A stretch of 64,000 nt of DNA from Tetrahymena thermophila SB210 (taxonomy: Eukaryota > Ciliophora > Oligohymenophorea > Hymenostomatida > Tetrahymenidae), in contig NW_002476364.1 in assembly GCF_000189635.1 (NCBI RefSeq), positions 62,001 to 126,000 on the forward strand, in the 5' to 3' direction. The notes beneath the pieces are model-generated. The model ran no database searches, had not been told where the DNA came from, and saw nothing but the letters and a program-made list of their open reading frames with translations. Every line of letters starts with the position of its first letter. The first letter of the stretch is position 1. The translations under genes and the position numbers were made by a program. Shown one piece after another: positions 40,374 to 52,294 of the stretch.

Positions 40374-43300
40374 AGAGCTTTTTTACAATTAAATTCCAAA
40401 AAATAAAAAACAATAAACTATTAATAAATAAATAAATAATTTTGTTCCAAAATAATTCAAACTAATTTTTAATAAAATAAAATTTATTTTATAAATCATA
40501 TTATATATCTTCTTTATTCGTCTACCTATTTTATTCCATTCCCTAATTATGTATAAAATGCTAAAAATATCCTTCCCGTTTAGAAATAATTGTATGTAAC
40601 TCTAAACATCAAATACATTTTTTAAAAAATTCATCAATCAATAAATAAAACTCAAAAAATAATTTAAAGCAATTTTTCTCAAAAAATTTAAAAACAATTA
40701 ATTTTTTAAGATTTACACAAGACTTTTCTCTGCCTTTTAACATATCTAAAAATTAAATAAAAAATAAGCAAACAGACAAACTATTTCTCCAGAAAGTTCG
40801 CAAATAATCTTTTTTATTTTTATTTTGAATCTGATAAACAAAATTATTTAATTTTCTTGCAATTTTAAAAATAAAAGACTATTGCTTAAAGAATTAATTA
40901 CATATCTGATATTTAAATTTCAAAATAAAGATATTCACATTTTATTTATGATAAATTATTACTATTTATTTCTCTCATTTTTTTGAACAAATAGCATTTA
41001 AATTAGATATGATGTTATTTATTTTAATAAAATTATACAAATATATAAAATATAAATAAATTAATAAATTAAAAATAAAATAGCATTGAAATTTATATAA
41101 AAAATATAGATAGATATATAGATAAATTTAGCTAATTTTGCGTATATTTTATACTTTCAGATTAAGTTTTATAAATGTAAATATGCTGGTTTGTATTTAT
41201 GTGAGTCATAAAATAAAATAATAAAACATGCAAAATACTTTTTATTAATTTTTTATTTAAATTTTAATTGACAGAATCGGTATTAAATTTTATTAATTGA
41301 TTAGCTGTGCTTGTTTGTTTGCTTGGTGAATCTTTTTTTATTTATTTTTAAATTGTAATGTAAAATTATTGATAAATTTAACCTTTTATTTGGGTAATTA
41401 AGACTCTGTCCAAAAATATATAACTAATAGACTCGTAAATATTTAAAACTTCTATTTGATAAATAAATATAAATTCTTAGATAAATTCGCTCAATTTTTT
41501 TCTATCTAAACACAAAACATATAAATAAATAAATGTATTTTCATTATTAATAAATGTAAATCTAATGTATTTATTAATTTATTTTTTTATTTTTACAGAT
41601 AAACAAAATTATTTTAGTTAATAGATCAAAGAAATATTTAGAATTTTAATGCTTAATTAGGAAAATATGAATAGCCTTTAATTTAAAAAAGGGTTATTAT
41701 TTACCATTATTTAATTACAATTATAGAGATACTTTAATTTGAGGTGAGCATTTTAAATCACATTTAGAACCATTAATAACTTATTAAATGTAAGTTAATA
41801 GACCCAAATTAAAAAGTTGGGGGATTGTTAAGCATACTTTACTAGACCTTAAAAGCTAATAAAAATTTACTATTCAAAAATTTTTGATATACTGTTATGT
41901 GCCATTAAAAATGGCTATAAATAAGATTAAGAAAGCCAAATTTTTTAAAAGATTATAAAACAAAATTTAATTTATTTGGGGAACTAACAAGCCAAATATT
42001 TATTTGCTTGATTTTTATGGGGATTTGTTTATATCAAAATAGTTAAATTGCGTTGGGAGAGCTTTAATTAAAGTAGAAGTATTTTAGAATTAATTGATTA
42101 AATTTTGATAAATGATCGTGGATAAAACCTGTTTATTAAGTCAATGATTACTTTATTTCTAAAAGATAAAAATAAACTTAACAATTATCAAATAATTAGG
42201 GGGATCTAATTCCCAAAAATAAAATATTCATTAAAAAAAAGATTTTTCAGTCATCAAAAATCACTTAATTTAGCTTTTGTTTGCCACAAATCATTGGTAT
42301 CTATTCTAACTTTAGGATTTTCTAAATAATTATAAGTAAGGTAATCCAAAATTTATTCTCTTAATGTATGTGTTCTCCACCTCAAGCTTAAAGTGGACTA
42401 AATTAACAAAGAAATATACAACCACAATATAAAATAATAATTTCAACTTTTATTCAAAGGACTACTTAACAAAATACTAATTAAAATGTGTAATTCATTC
42501 ATTTTTAGCAAGTAGAACTTACTTACTTTTCAAAAGTCAGAAAATTTTAACTTGAGAAAGCTATCAATTAACCTTAAAAAAAATTAAAAAGATGCTCAGA
42601 TAAATCACTGGTTTATTATCATAAAAATAAATTTAAATTAAACCAAGTAAAATAATATTTACTTGTCCAATTAAATAAATAAATAGATTAAAATTTACAA
42701 CAATTTACTAACAGCGTTTAAGTAGTTTGAATATTATGGTATTTTTAAAGACTTGAAAGCTACATAGTATATATTAACGATTGATTTGTTCATATTACTC
42801 AAATTTAAGTTTGATAAAGATGCAAGCAAAAACTGGAAAAAATATTTATGCTGACTATTTCGCTGAAAATCCGCTTAATTAAATGAATATCTTAAAAGGA
42901 ATAAGTAGCATGAGATTTCTATTCATTTCCATAAAGAAAAATTAACACATTTCCTAAGAATTCAATGCAAATTAATGCAAATTGTATGCAATTTTCTCAT
43001 GCTATTCATATAAAATTTGAGATATAGTTTTGAAAAAGAAGGAAAATGATAAAAATTTAATTGCAGAATAGCATTGTTCTATATTAAAATCAAAGAAAAA
43101 TAGAAGTAAAGCAAATGCAATCTATCAATCTAATAATGAATGAATGTAATTATGAATAAAGACTAGCTTTTAATTGGTCCCCTTTTTATTAAAAAGAGTG
43201 AGCGTGACTTGGGTGAATAGGTGAGCGAGCAAGCGCATAGACAAAAAATTCCACTTGAAAAACAAAGAAAAAGAAAAAAATTTACATATGAATTGATTGA

Positions 43301-43419
43301 ATGTGTTTTTACTATTTGTTATTTATTTATTAATTTGTTTCTTATTTGTGAGAGGAAAAATTAATAAAGAGAAAGAATCAAAGAAAAATTATAAAGATTA
43401 AAAGTATACTGCATAATTT
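40374..43419. other. Long intergenic region with possible element remnant
   Basis: Three kilobases of mostly featureless AT-rich DNA. The stretch 41760-42440 has unusual G content and an extended reading frame, annotated separately. The 300 bp before 43420 should contain the BDP1 promoter. Confidence 0.5.
41760..42440 (+). pseudogene. Possible decayed reverse-transcriptase-like ORF
   Basis: A single frame is open except for one internal TGA (42009-42011). After the TGA it reads KIVKLRWESFNQSRSILELI, then FIKSMITLFLKDKNKLNNYQ followed by IIRGIQFPKI. This faintly resembles the start of LINE-type reverse transcriptases, where a Lys-rich turn and NYRPI(S/A) motif occur. The active-site YADD box and an endonuclease were not found. 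In a TGA-only code, frames of this size arise by chance, so the call is weak. Confidence 0.2.
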
Positions 43420-45505
43420 ATGTCTTTGCAGGAAGAATTAAATACTAGGGTATCTTAAGGATTGCCTTTAGCTGAAATCGCTTTTCCCGAGCAAATCAGC
43501 AATTCTCACGAATAAAGTAAGGGGTTAGAAGATTCCGATTCAGATATCGATTTCTAAGACGTTGTTCATAAGCTCAGAAAAGTCAACTAGAATTCTGTCA
43601 AACTTATGATTGCCAGTAATAATGATTAATCATCAACATAATTGAGCTCTAAGAAGAAGAGAGTTCTCAAGATCGATGATGATGACGATGAATTTGAAGC
43701 TTCAGCTTAGTTTGATATTTTAACTAAGGTTTCTACCAGTTATTCATAGTCCTCTTCTTCACGTGCTAATTCTACCTTTACAGGCTAAGAAGAGCTTAGT
43801 ACTGTTGGCGATTACAAGGGAGCTTAATCTTTTATCTAGCTCAATTGTGAAGAACTCACTCTTGAGTAAATCATTTCAGATACAAAGAGCGGCATCCCTT
43901 CTCTCTACGAAGAAAAGGCTCGTTAGCAAAAGATTCTCAAACAGAGATAATAAAAAAATATGAAAAATGGAATTGAAGAAGAAGAAGTTGAGGCTCCAAT
44001 CGCTGTATAAACTTAGGCCCCCTCCATAGATCCCAAACTAGTTAAGGAAAAAATCAATGCTCGTATGAATGGCAGTACTTTCAATGCTAAAAAGTAGCAC
44101 ACAAAGAAGTGGTCCGATGAAGAAACTCTCAGATTCTTCAAGGGCCTCCAAGTCTTCGGTACTGATTTCTCTCTAATTTAAAAGCTTTTCCCCTATAGAA
44201 CCCGTGCATAAATCAAGGTATGTTTTGTTACTCATTGGATTATAAGACATAGAATTAAATAGATATAAACATTTAATTGAATACTAATTCGATAGAAATT
44301 GTGAAAAAAGAAAAAAAATTAATTTGTTTAGTTAGCTTTTTAGTTATTTTGCTAATCAGCCAATTAACCTTCTATCTATCTATAAATCAATCAATCAATT
44401 ATTCACTCAAATCAATTAATATTTTGTTTATTTGCGAATAAATTAAAAAAAATCTGCAAATCTTATAAATTTGTAATCGAATAGCTTAAAGGGATATCAT
44501 CACCAATTAATTTCAAAAAAAGCGATGACGAATTATTTCCACTCAAACAGTTTTTTTGTTGATGTGGTTTAGTCTTATTTGCTTCACAAAAATATAATCT
44601 ATTTATAGATATTTGCTTGTTAAACCAGACAGAGAGATGCATTAGGATTGATAATTATACAAAATTTTCTTTTATATAATTTTAAATTTTAATGGTAGCT
44701 CCCCACCATCCTCTGAACTGAACTGAACCGAATCTAATAAAACAAACAAGCAAGGAAAGAAGGAGTGTATTAATGAATGAAAAAATTAACACGAATAATT
44801 TTAAAATATAATTTCAAAAATTTAATTTTTTAGATTTTCATTAAGTTAAACGAATAAAAATAAACGTAGGGGTCTTCCTTCACCTTGAAAGAATTTATTT
44901 AATAATAGCAATATTGATTGCTTAATTAGAAAAAAGAAAGAAAAAAAGCTTGTTTTCAATTTAATTTTTTTTCTTTCTACTTTTAATTTCTTATAAAAAA
45001 TTCTCTTAAAGTTCGTTTGTACATTATAAATAATTCTTTTTATATTATACTAGAATAAGTTCAGAAAAGAAGAGAAGGAAAATAGCAAATTGGTAGAAGA
45101 GAGCATCCGCTTGAACTCTAAGAGAAGATTCAACAAAATTCAAACAAAGCTTGCTGCTGAAAAGGAAAAAATGGAATCTATAACGCAAGAAACTGATGTG
45201 ACAGAAAGAATTAATTTACTCAAATAACAAAGAAAGAAAAGGCTTAACTCTTTCGAGTCAGTTGATTCTTAAGATATCGTAACTATTTTTGCTATTATTT
45301 TAAATAATATCAAATAACAAACAAAAAATACAAATAATAATCCTTAGACTTTAATTTTTAAGTCTAAAGTGACGTATTTCTTTGTTTGTTGACAATTTAA
45401 AAAAATGCATATTATTAACACAATTTTTATTTAAATTAATAGGAAGTAGCTGAAGACGTCAACGAAATCTTCAAGTAAGAAAATATTCCTGCTTTTTTGA
45501 TCTGA
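43420..45505 (+). CDS. BDP1: TFIIIB subunit Bdp1 (B'')
   Basis: Bdp1 is the SANT-domain subunit of TFIIIB, which places RNA polymerase III at tRNA, 5S and U6 genes. Exons 43420-44217, 45054-45278 and 45443-45505 total 362 codons with intact phases. The extended SANT domain starts at about residue 229: KKWSDEETLRFFKGLQVFG, then TDFSLIQKLFPYRTRAQIK and NKFRKEEKENSKLVEE. The match to the Bdp1 signature (W-x-x-E-E, FGTDF, LFP-x-RTR-x-QIK-x-KF-x-KEE) is close. Upstream is an acidic region (KIDDDDDEFEAS) and downstream a basic helix. At 361 residues it is shorter than most fungal and animal Bdp1. The codons are more C/T-ending and G+C-richer than its neighbours, consistent with higher expression. 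Intron 1 is unusually long at 836 nt. Confidence 0.92.
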
Positions 45506-47088
45506 GAGACAAACAAGCTAAATAAATTTAAAAACACTAATCTGGAAATGATGACTTTCGTCTATCTTTTCCAATAAAATAAATAAATAAATGAAAACAC
45601 TTAACTCTCATTTTTCTTACAAACACACACACAAACACAAAATAAAAAAAGCAAAACATTAATAATAACAAAACAACTTACACAATTACAAAATACACTC
45701 ATGCACGCAGAAATAAAAACAAACACAATGAGAACTATGGCTTTAGATACATACAAGCTTTATAACATGTTGACTGATATTCGTAATCAATCAATCAATG
45801 ATTAATAATTTATTATTATCAAATTTATAATATAATTAAATATGATTCTAACAATTAATGGCGAATATATTTTTAATCTGATTCAACACTGGAAAACCTT
45901 TTGCAGAATTTTGGCAATACCTTAAATAATATTTATCATACATACTTCATATAAGTATTGCTAAGAGACTGACTGAGGTCAAATTAAACATGTATTTCCA
46001 AAAAGCGAAGCGAATTCTATAAAAGAGTGCTAAAAATTAACAAAAACAAACAAACAACTAACTAACTAATTAAATGTGAAATTCACAAATAGACTACTCT
46101 TGCTGGAGCTAGCTAGCTAGCTAGATAATGTACCTAATTACTTACCTATCTACTATTTACAAAACAGATATACAGCGTATTGTGTTAAAACATAAAATCT
46201 TTCTCAAATCATAAAAAAGTGTTTCAATTTTACTATCGCACATATCATGTACTTTTAATATTTTCCCTTAATATTAAAAACAGAATAAAAAAGTATATGC
46301 TTATGTATTTTAGTTTAAGTTATTTAAAATTTCAAAAAAATTACCAAAAAGTCTTTTTCATCTATTTGTATATAATTCATATTCTATTTATTACTCATTT
46401 AACTATTCAAAACATGCATGCAATCAAATGCAAGCTTTTCAATCATATTTAATTGCTTTATTTTCTTTTTCAATCTTAATCGAGAACTAAATATTTTCAT
46501 TCACTTTATTTATTGAATGTATTTATTTTTTGTAGTCTCTAGATTGTATTAAGAAAATATTGATTAATATGCTGAATCGCATTATATTTATTTAATTTTT
46601 ATCTATTTCATGCGCCTTTCTTATTTTTAAATTTCTCAATTAATCAATCAATTTTGATTTTCAAATAAAATAATCAAAAACTTAAAAAATTTGTTATTTT
46701 ATTCATTTCTGATCAATTTATTACTGATCAAATTAAATTTTTGAAATCTTATAACAATATTCCGCGAAATCCAATATTTAATTACATACAATTTAAATCA
46801 ATTAATAACTTTGTATTTAATTTCACTTTCAATCATTAAACAATAAATAATTTTAATTTGGTGATACGTGATACTAATTACCCAAAAAAAATTATTTAAA
46901 GTAATATGTATTAATACAAAAAATTAATTTAAATATTTTAGAGTATAAAAAACTTTTTAAGTTTGAGAAATTAAGAAAAAGCATATAAATATTTTAGATT
47001 TAAATTTTTTTAAATTATATATTTTTAAATGATTTTAAAAAACTAATTAGCAATTTATGTTTTAAAAAAGAAATTATAAAAACTTAAA

Positions 47089-47230
47089 ATATAAGAGGAA
47101 AAGTGTGGTCTGGCGAACAATTTTTTTACACCCAATTTTTAAAATCAATTTTTTGATAAAATTTTAAAAAATTGATTTTAAAAATTGGGTGTAAAAAATT
47201 GTTCGCCAGACCACACTTTTCCTCTTATAT
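47089..47230. mobile_element. Foldback element, near-perfect 65-bp inverted repeat
   Basis: The left arm (47089-47154) and right arm (47166-47230) are reverse complements, apart from one base in a T/A homopolymer. An 11-nt loop separates them. The outer half contains the G+C-rich segment AGTGTGGTCTGGCGAACAA, which is unlike surrounding DNA. Both ends terminate in ATATAAGAGG/CCTCTTATAT, so a TA or TATA target-site duplication is possible. Arm identity this high implies recent insertion, gene conversion or functional constraint. It has no coding capacity, and a MITE or foldback transposon is the simplest reading. A hairpin RNA source is an alternative. Confidence 0.75.
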
Positions 47231-47319
47231 CTTAAAGCCTAAATTGAGAAGAAATGCATCATATTTATATAATAATTAAATATTTTTAAATAGATCAATT
47301 CAAATAGGAAATGGTTTTT

Positions 47320-47830
47320 ATTTTTTAAGTAAATAATAAAATAATTATTTGAATAAGGGATTTATTTTATTTTAAAATTGCATAATCAATAACAAAGTAT
47401 ATCATTCTATTTGTATCAAAATACTTTTTTGATTAGTGCTTCTTCTTAATTTATATTTTTGGATGCCATCAGAAAAAAATTCTATTTAAATTTTTGAGAT
47501 AAAAGTTATGATTATAAAATAAATAATGCAGCATATGGCTTCATATGCTATTTATAACAACTTAAAAATGTTTAATACATAGATTTAAATAAGAAATATT
47601 TATATTTTTTTTTTAAATAAATAAATAATTTATTATTATTAAATTTAATAAAATTATTATTTGAATAAGAAATATATTTTATTTTAGAATTATCATTAAC
47701 AATAAATATCATTTTGTTTTGAACAAAAAATTTTTTTTTCTGATGATTGTTTGTTCTTCATTAAAAATTTTTAACAATAGGATTATCATCAGAAAAAAAT
47801 TTAATATCAATTTTTAACTTAAAATATAAC
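47320..47830. repeat. Diverged direct repeat, two copies
   Basis: Two stretches about 310 bp apart share an order of blocks: a block like AATTATTTGAATAAG, a block like ATTTTATTTTAAAATTG, a block like ATCATTTTGTTTTGAACAAA, and finally a block like CATCAGAAAAAAATT. The copies are well diverged. They lie immediately right of the foldback element. Confidence 0.5.
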
Positions 47831-48260
47831 AAAAGTTCAATTTCTAGAATAAATTTTTAATGCTGCCACTTTTAAAAAGATTTTTAAGTAATTAATTATA
47901 TATAGATATAGAAATAAATAACTAATTACAATTAAATGTAAAAGTTTGGTAATTTATGTATTTTGCTTAATAATTATGTTATAAGTTAAGATATATAGTA
48001 AAATTATTAGAGATAAAATAGTTTGTTTTACTTACTAAAGACTTTTATTTTTTCTAGGAAAGTATTTTATCTCATAATTTCTTGAGATTAATTAACAAGG
48101 TAATTATAATTAAAAGGAACCAAGTTCTATTATAAGACATCCAGATATTAGAATATAAAAATAGATTGAAAACTTATTATATTAGATAGATAATTAAATT
48201 AAATAATCAAATTTAAAACAAATCAAAATTTAGTTAATTCAAATACAAAATCTTAGTATA

Positions 48261-50891
48261 ATGAAGTTTTTCAACAACTTAAATAACTAACAACTGATAT
48301 TAAATGAATCTTTTTACTAACTTAAGGAGACATAACAAGTTAAAACTATTCATAAAATAAAAGATAGCTTGGCTTTAAAAATTTTGAAGTATGATTACAT
48401 TAAAAATTTAGAAGAATTGGCTAATCAGTTATAAATTTAATACTTTATTAATTAAGAGTAGAGTTTTATTGAGATATATGAGTAGACTAGTTATTAAAAC
48501 CAATAAAATAACTATTAAGACCAAATGGAGATGGAGTCGACATAAATATTTATAGAATCGATTGAAGGTTTGATTTAATAAGTGAAGAAAAGAATTGTTT
48601 CATAAGATTTTGATTGCAATTATGACGAATTTATGAAAATAAAGAAAGTAATTTAAAAGAATAGGCAAATTTCATAATTAATTTCATAAAATGCTCTTCT
48701 TGAAATGGTTAACTTAGATGCTTCTTATAATTTATTTCAAGTAAACGCCTGCTTGCCTTAGGTTTTGAGGAAATATGAATTAAAAGACTCTTTGACTGTC
48801 AAAATATGCAAAATAGATAAACCAGATAAATTAAATATAAATTATTTTGATTTCTTGCTAGTAAATATGTCTTAATAAGGAATATTTATTGACTCATTCG
48901 GACTCAATTTGTATCAAAGTAACGCAAAATTCAAATAAGCAATTAAATAAATAAAACCTCTTCTTTGTCATCACGACAACTTGTTAATTGAATAAGTATA
49001 ATTAGGTGACTAATTAAATTAAGATCAAATTAACTTAGCTGATGCTTTCATGATTAATGGAGTTAAGGATATTGAGTAGACTAATATTAATTTGTTTATT
49101 CAAACAGCTAAAGATGAATATAGTTGCATCTATAATTTGAAAAGAATTTTCGAAACAATATAGTTCAGTGATAACAACTAATCTAATAGAGGTTTTTTCA
49201 AATTCGGACTTTCTCTACACAGCACAATAGGAGAAAACTACTTGCAAAGTATTTATAAATTTTTAACAACATAAACATAGAATTTTAGTTATTTCTAACA
49301 TCCTTCGGAATTGTTGATGCTAGTGTCTGATGGAAGTGAAAAAAAAGTAATCGAAATATTTGATTAAATTACTGGCTCCGCTTCAAGCAAAAGTGGTTTT
49401 AGATATTCTGGATTCTACAGCTCATAAAACCCTGGAGCAATCAAAAAATTTTCTAAAGAATTAATCCCAGTTATAAGTAAATCAATATAATTAGGAAAAA
49501 CAGCAGCAAGCATAATATTGCATTAATCTGATTTAAATTAACAAGAAAAAAACTCATTAAATAACAAACAACAAAAACAAGAAGAGTAATTGATTGAAAC
49601 TATGGTAATAGATATGAATGATATGCTTATAATAAACAAGCTACAAGGATATGAATCTCCAATTTTTATTGATAATGGACAGTATACTTATCTGGATACT
49701 ATCATGATGCAACAAAAACCTCTTCCTTAAAATATTGTTTATTTAATTAAAGAATATTAGAGTTTAGGTATAAATTAGTTCAGTCTTTAATAGAATCTTC
49801 TTACATAATAATTTGAGTCATTAATTTATGAATTAAATCTGACTACTCATGAAATTACTGTAAAAAGTGGCAACGGTTTTGTTTAAAATATTCCTCCCAA
49901 TCAAACAGTAAAGTATTTTGCAAAGCTAAAATCAAATGAAAAAGATGAGTGTGAAGATGAAGAGATTGACGAAAGTCTAAGTAAGGCAGATGAGCTAAAA
50001 TCAAAATTAGTTGTTAGAGGAAATCCTGAATGCATAGATATAGTCAAAGAAATCAAGTTAAATATAGAGAAAGATAAATATGCTCTATTTGAAATTCCTA
50101 ACAAAAAAGTTATTCCAAAGGAAATTTAAAAATTATTTACTTTGATTGAGTTGCAACATAAAGTTTGGATACATATTGGGATTGATACAATCACAATTTA
50201 AGGATACAAAAAAACTCTTGGAAGAATTGTTCCTTAGATTTACAAATACTTAAACAGTATAGAACCTAAGGAAGAGAAGGATGTATAGATTTAGCTGAAA
50301 CAGGATCTTGCATTACCAAGCTATTGGGAACCTTAGGAGTAGAACTTAAAAATGGTGAAATTAGATTTAAACTCAAATGAAGGTTAACAAGTTGTTTAGC
50401 TCTTTAGAAAAACTTTATAAAAGCAGATAATTTAAATAGAAAGAATATAGAATCAGGCCTTGATTAAGAATTATTTATTTGAGAAGTAGAAGCTCTTGGA
50501 GAAGGGCGACTCAACAGAAAAACTTCTATTCCATGGAACAAGAGCAGTAGATCCCAAAATTATATATAATAGCGAAGAAGAAGGGTTTGATTTTAGATTG
50601 TCTAATGATGGTACGTATGGTAGAGGAACCTATTTTCATGAAACATCAGTCTATTCAGATGGTTACAAATTTTTAACTCCCCAAGGAACCAGCTAAATGT
50701 TTTTAGCTACAGTTCTGATAGGAAAACCATATGCAAGTGGTCCCTAAAGATATACTGCACCTCCTTTTATTAACAATTAAAACGGTGTTAGGTATGATTC
50801 TGTAATGAATAATCTAGCTTAAGGAAATAACATGTATATAGTTTACCATAACTCTAAATCATATCCTCTTTATTTAATTACATATAGGTGA
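48261..50891 (+). CDS. PARP-family ADP-ribosyltransferase
   Basis: Intronless frame of 876 residues. PARP-family enzymes transfer ADP-ribose from NAD+ to proteins. The catalytic domain is C-terminal and starts after the family linker LPSYWEPQ, then VKLDLNSNEGQQVVQLF and IERIQNQALIKNY. Key residues are His758 in LLFHGTRAV, Tyr791 in YGRGTYFHETSVYSD, then MFLATVLIGKP, YDSVM and SYPLYLITYR at the C-terminus. Leu870 sits where PARP1 has its catalytic Glu, which predicts mono- rather than poly-ADP-ribosylation. An acidic stretch (DECEDEEIDES) and two segments that may be KH-like (LVVRGNPECIDIVKEI, IHIGIDTITIQGYKKT) precede it. The N-terminal 350 residues are not recognised. The gene is convergent with a RING-WWE E3 ligase. 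The ATG is the first Met of the frame; upstream exons cannot be excluded. Confidence 0.88.
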
Positions 50892-52294
50892 GTCAGTAAT
50901 TTAGTAAATATTTTTAACCAAAATGTTTTGAAGTAACAAACAAACAAACAAATTAACTTATTTTACGAAAATTAATTTGATCATAAAAATAAAGAAAATA
51001 CTTATCAGTAAATTTCTGATATCTAAATAATTTGCATCATAATCAAATATGTTCCAATATTGTATTTACTTTGAAAAAATACCGAGATAAATTAATTTAT
51101 TATAATAATTTAATGTTTATTTGATTGAATAATATCAAATTAGCTTTTTCAAAATATAAAAACAAAATAATTATTTATTTTTTGGATAACTCTTAAAATA
51201 TCTTTTAAGTTTTTTAAAAAAATTTAGGTTTTTAAATAATTTTAAATATTATTAAATTTTGTTCTATTTTTTATTTAAATTGAATAAAATAAGCATAAAA
51301 ATATTTTATATTTTTAAAAAAGTAAATCGAAAAAAACAAATTAATAAATGTTCTCTTATAAAAATCAAGTAAAATTTAATATTAAGAAGTACTTACTTAT
51401 CAGCTAATAATTGATGATCAATATATTTTAGATTATTTTAGCTTATTAAATAAGTACCAATAATCAATCCAACTTGCTATGGAAAAACACAAAAATATTT
51501 AAAATAATTTAATGTTTATTTGATTGAATTGTTTTTAAAATCTTTAAAAATAAAAAAGCAAACTCATTTATTTATTTTTTGATAATTCATAAAGTAACAT
51601 TTTAAAGTTAATAAAAATTTTAAAGTCTATTTAATAATATTGAAAGCTATAAAATATTATACATGTTTTAATTAATTTCTTTTAATTTATAAAATAAAAC
51701 TTAACATTTTTGGCAAAAATCAATTGAAAAAATATTTAAATACTCAAACATTAAAATAATGTTAAAGATATATATCAAAACATTAATATTCTAATAAACT
51801 GAGCAATAAATTAAATAAAAGAATCTCAGATATTTTGTAAAATTCTCAATTCGTATTCATAAAAAATATAAAAAGAAATAGAGAAAAAATATTTGATTAT
51901 CGGAATTAATAGAGGTAAATTTCTACCAAAAAAACTTAAATTATTGATTGAAAAAGGTATTATTTTAAAAAGGAAAATCTATAATATTGACAACAAACCT
52001 AAACTGTACCATGATTATATTTTTTTCATATTTTCATTTAGTAAGTCTAATTATTTTTTTTTATCATTTATTTGTTTATCAAAAGTGGTATATATTTTTA
52101 AACAAAGAATGAATGAATGATGCATAATAACAAATCTAATCAAAGTGTGAAAAAAGAGAAATATATTTTTCTAATGAATTTAAAGGTTGCAAAAAATATA
52201 TTCATATATATAATAGAAGATATAATTACACACATACATAAATGTATTTTGTTCTACAATAATAAAATATTTTTACAAGAAAAAAGTAATGCGA
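50892..52294. other. Convergent intergenic region with direct repeat
   Basis: This 1.4-kb spacer lies between the 3' ends of the PARP and RING-WWE genes. It carries a diverged direct repeat: blocks beginning AATTTAATGTTTATTTGATT recur near 51108 and 51507. Plus-strand frames at 51893-52308 have no protein-like composition and were rejected. Confidence 0.55.
51100..51650. repeat. Diverged direct repeat, about 400 bp period
   Basis: The block starting AATTTAATGTTTATTTGATTG at 51108 recurs at 51507. In both copies it is followed by a polyA-rich stretch, then ATTTATTTTTTGATAA-like sequence and a CTTAAAA/ATTTTAAAG block. Confidence 0.55.

Larger units (their letters stand above)
45506..48260. other. 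Intergenic region with hairpin and degenerate repeats
   Basis: 2.75 kb between BDP1 and the PARP gene. It contains CTAA and AGCT tetranucleotide runs near 46055-46125, the 142-bp foldback at 47089-47230, and a diverged direct repeat (47320-47520 against 47630-47830). A 77-codon standard-code ORF at 46219-46452 looks like noise. Confidence 0.55.

Noticed and set aside
44500..44740. Possible C/D-box snoRNA in BDP1 intron 1
   Set aside because: GATGA-like and CTGA strings are present, but there is no terminal stem and spacing is not convincing.
46219..46452. 77-codon plus-strand ORF
   Set aside because: It is hydrophobic and A/T-driven, with no domain, no splice partners and no composition shift relative to flanking noncoding DNA.
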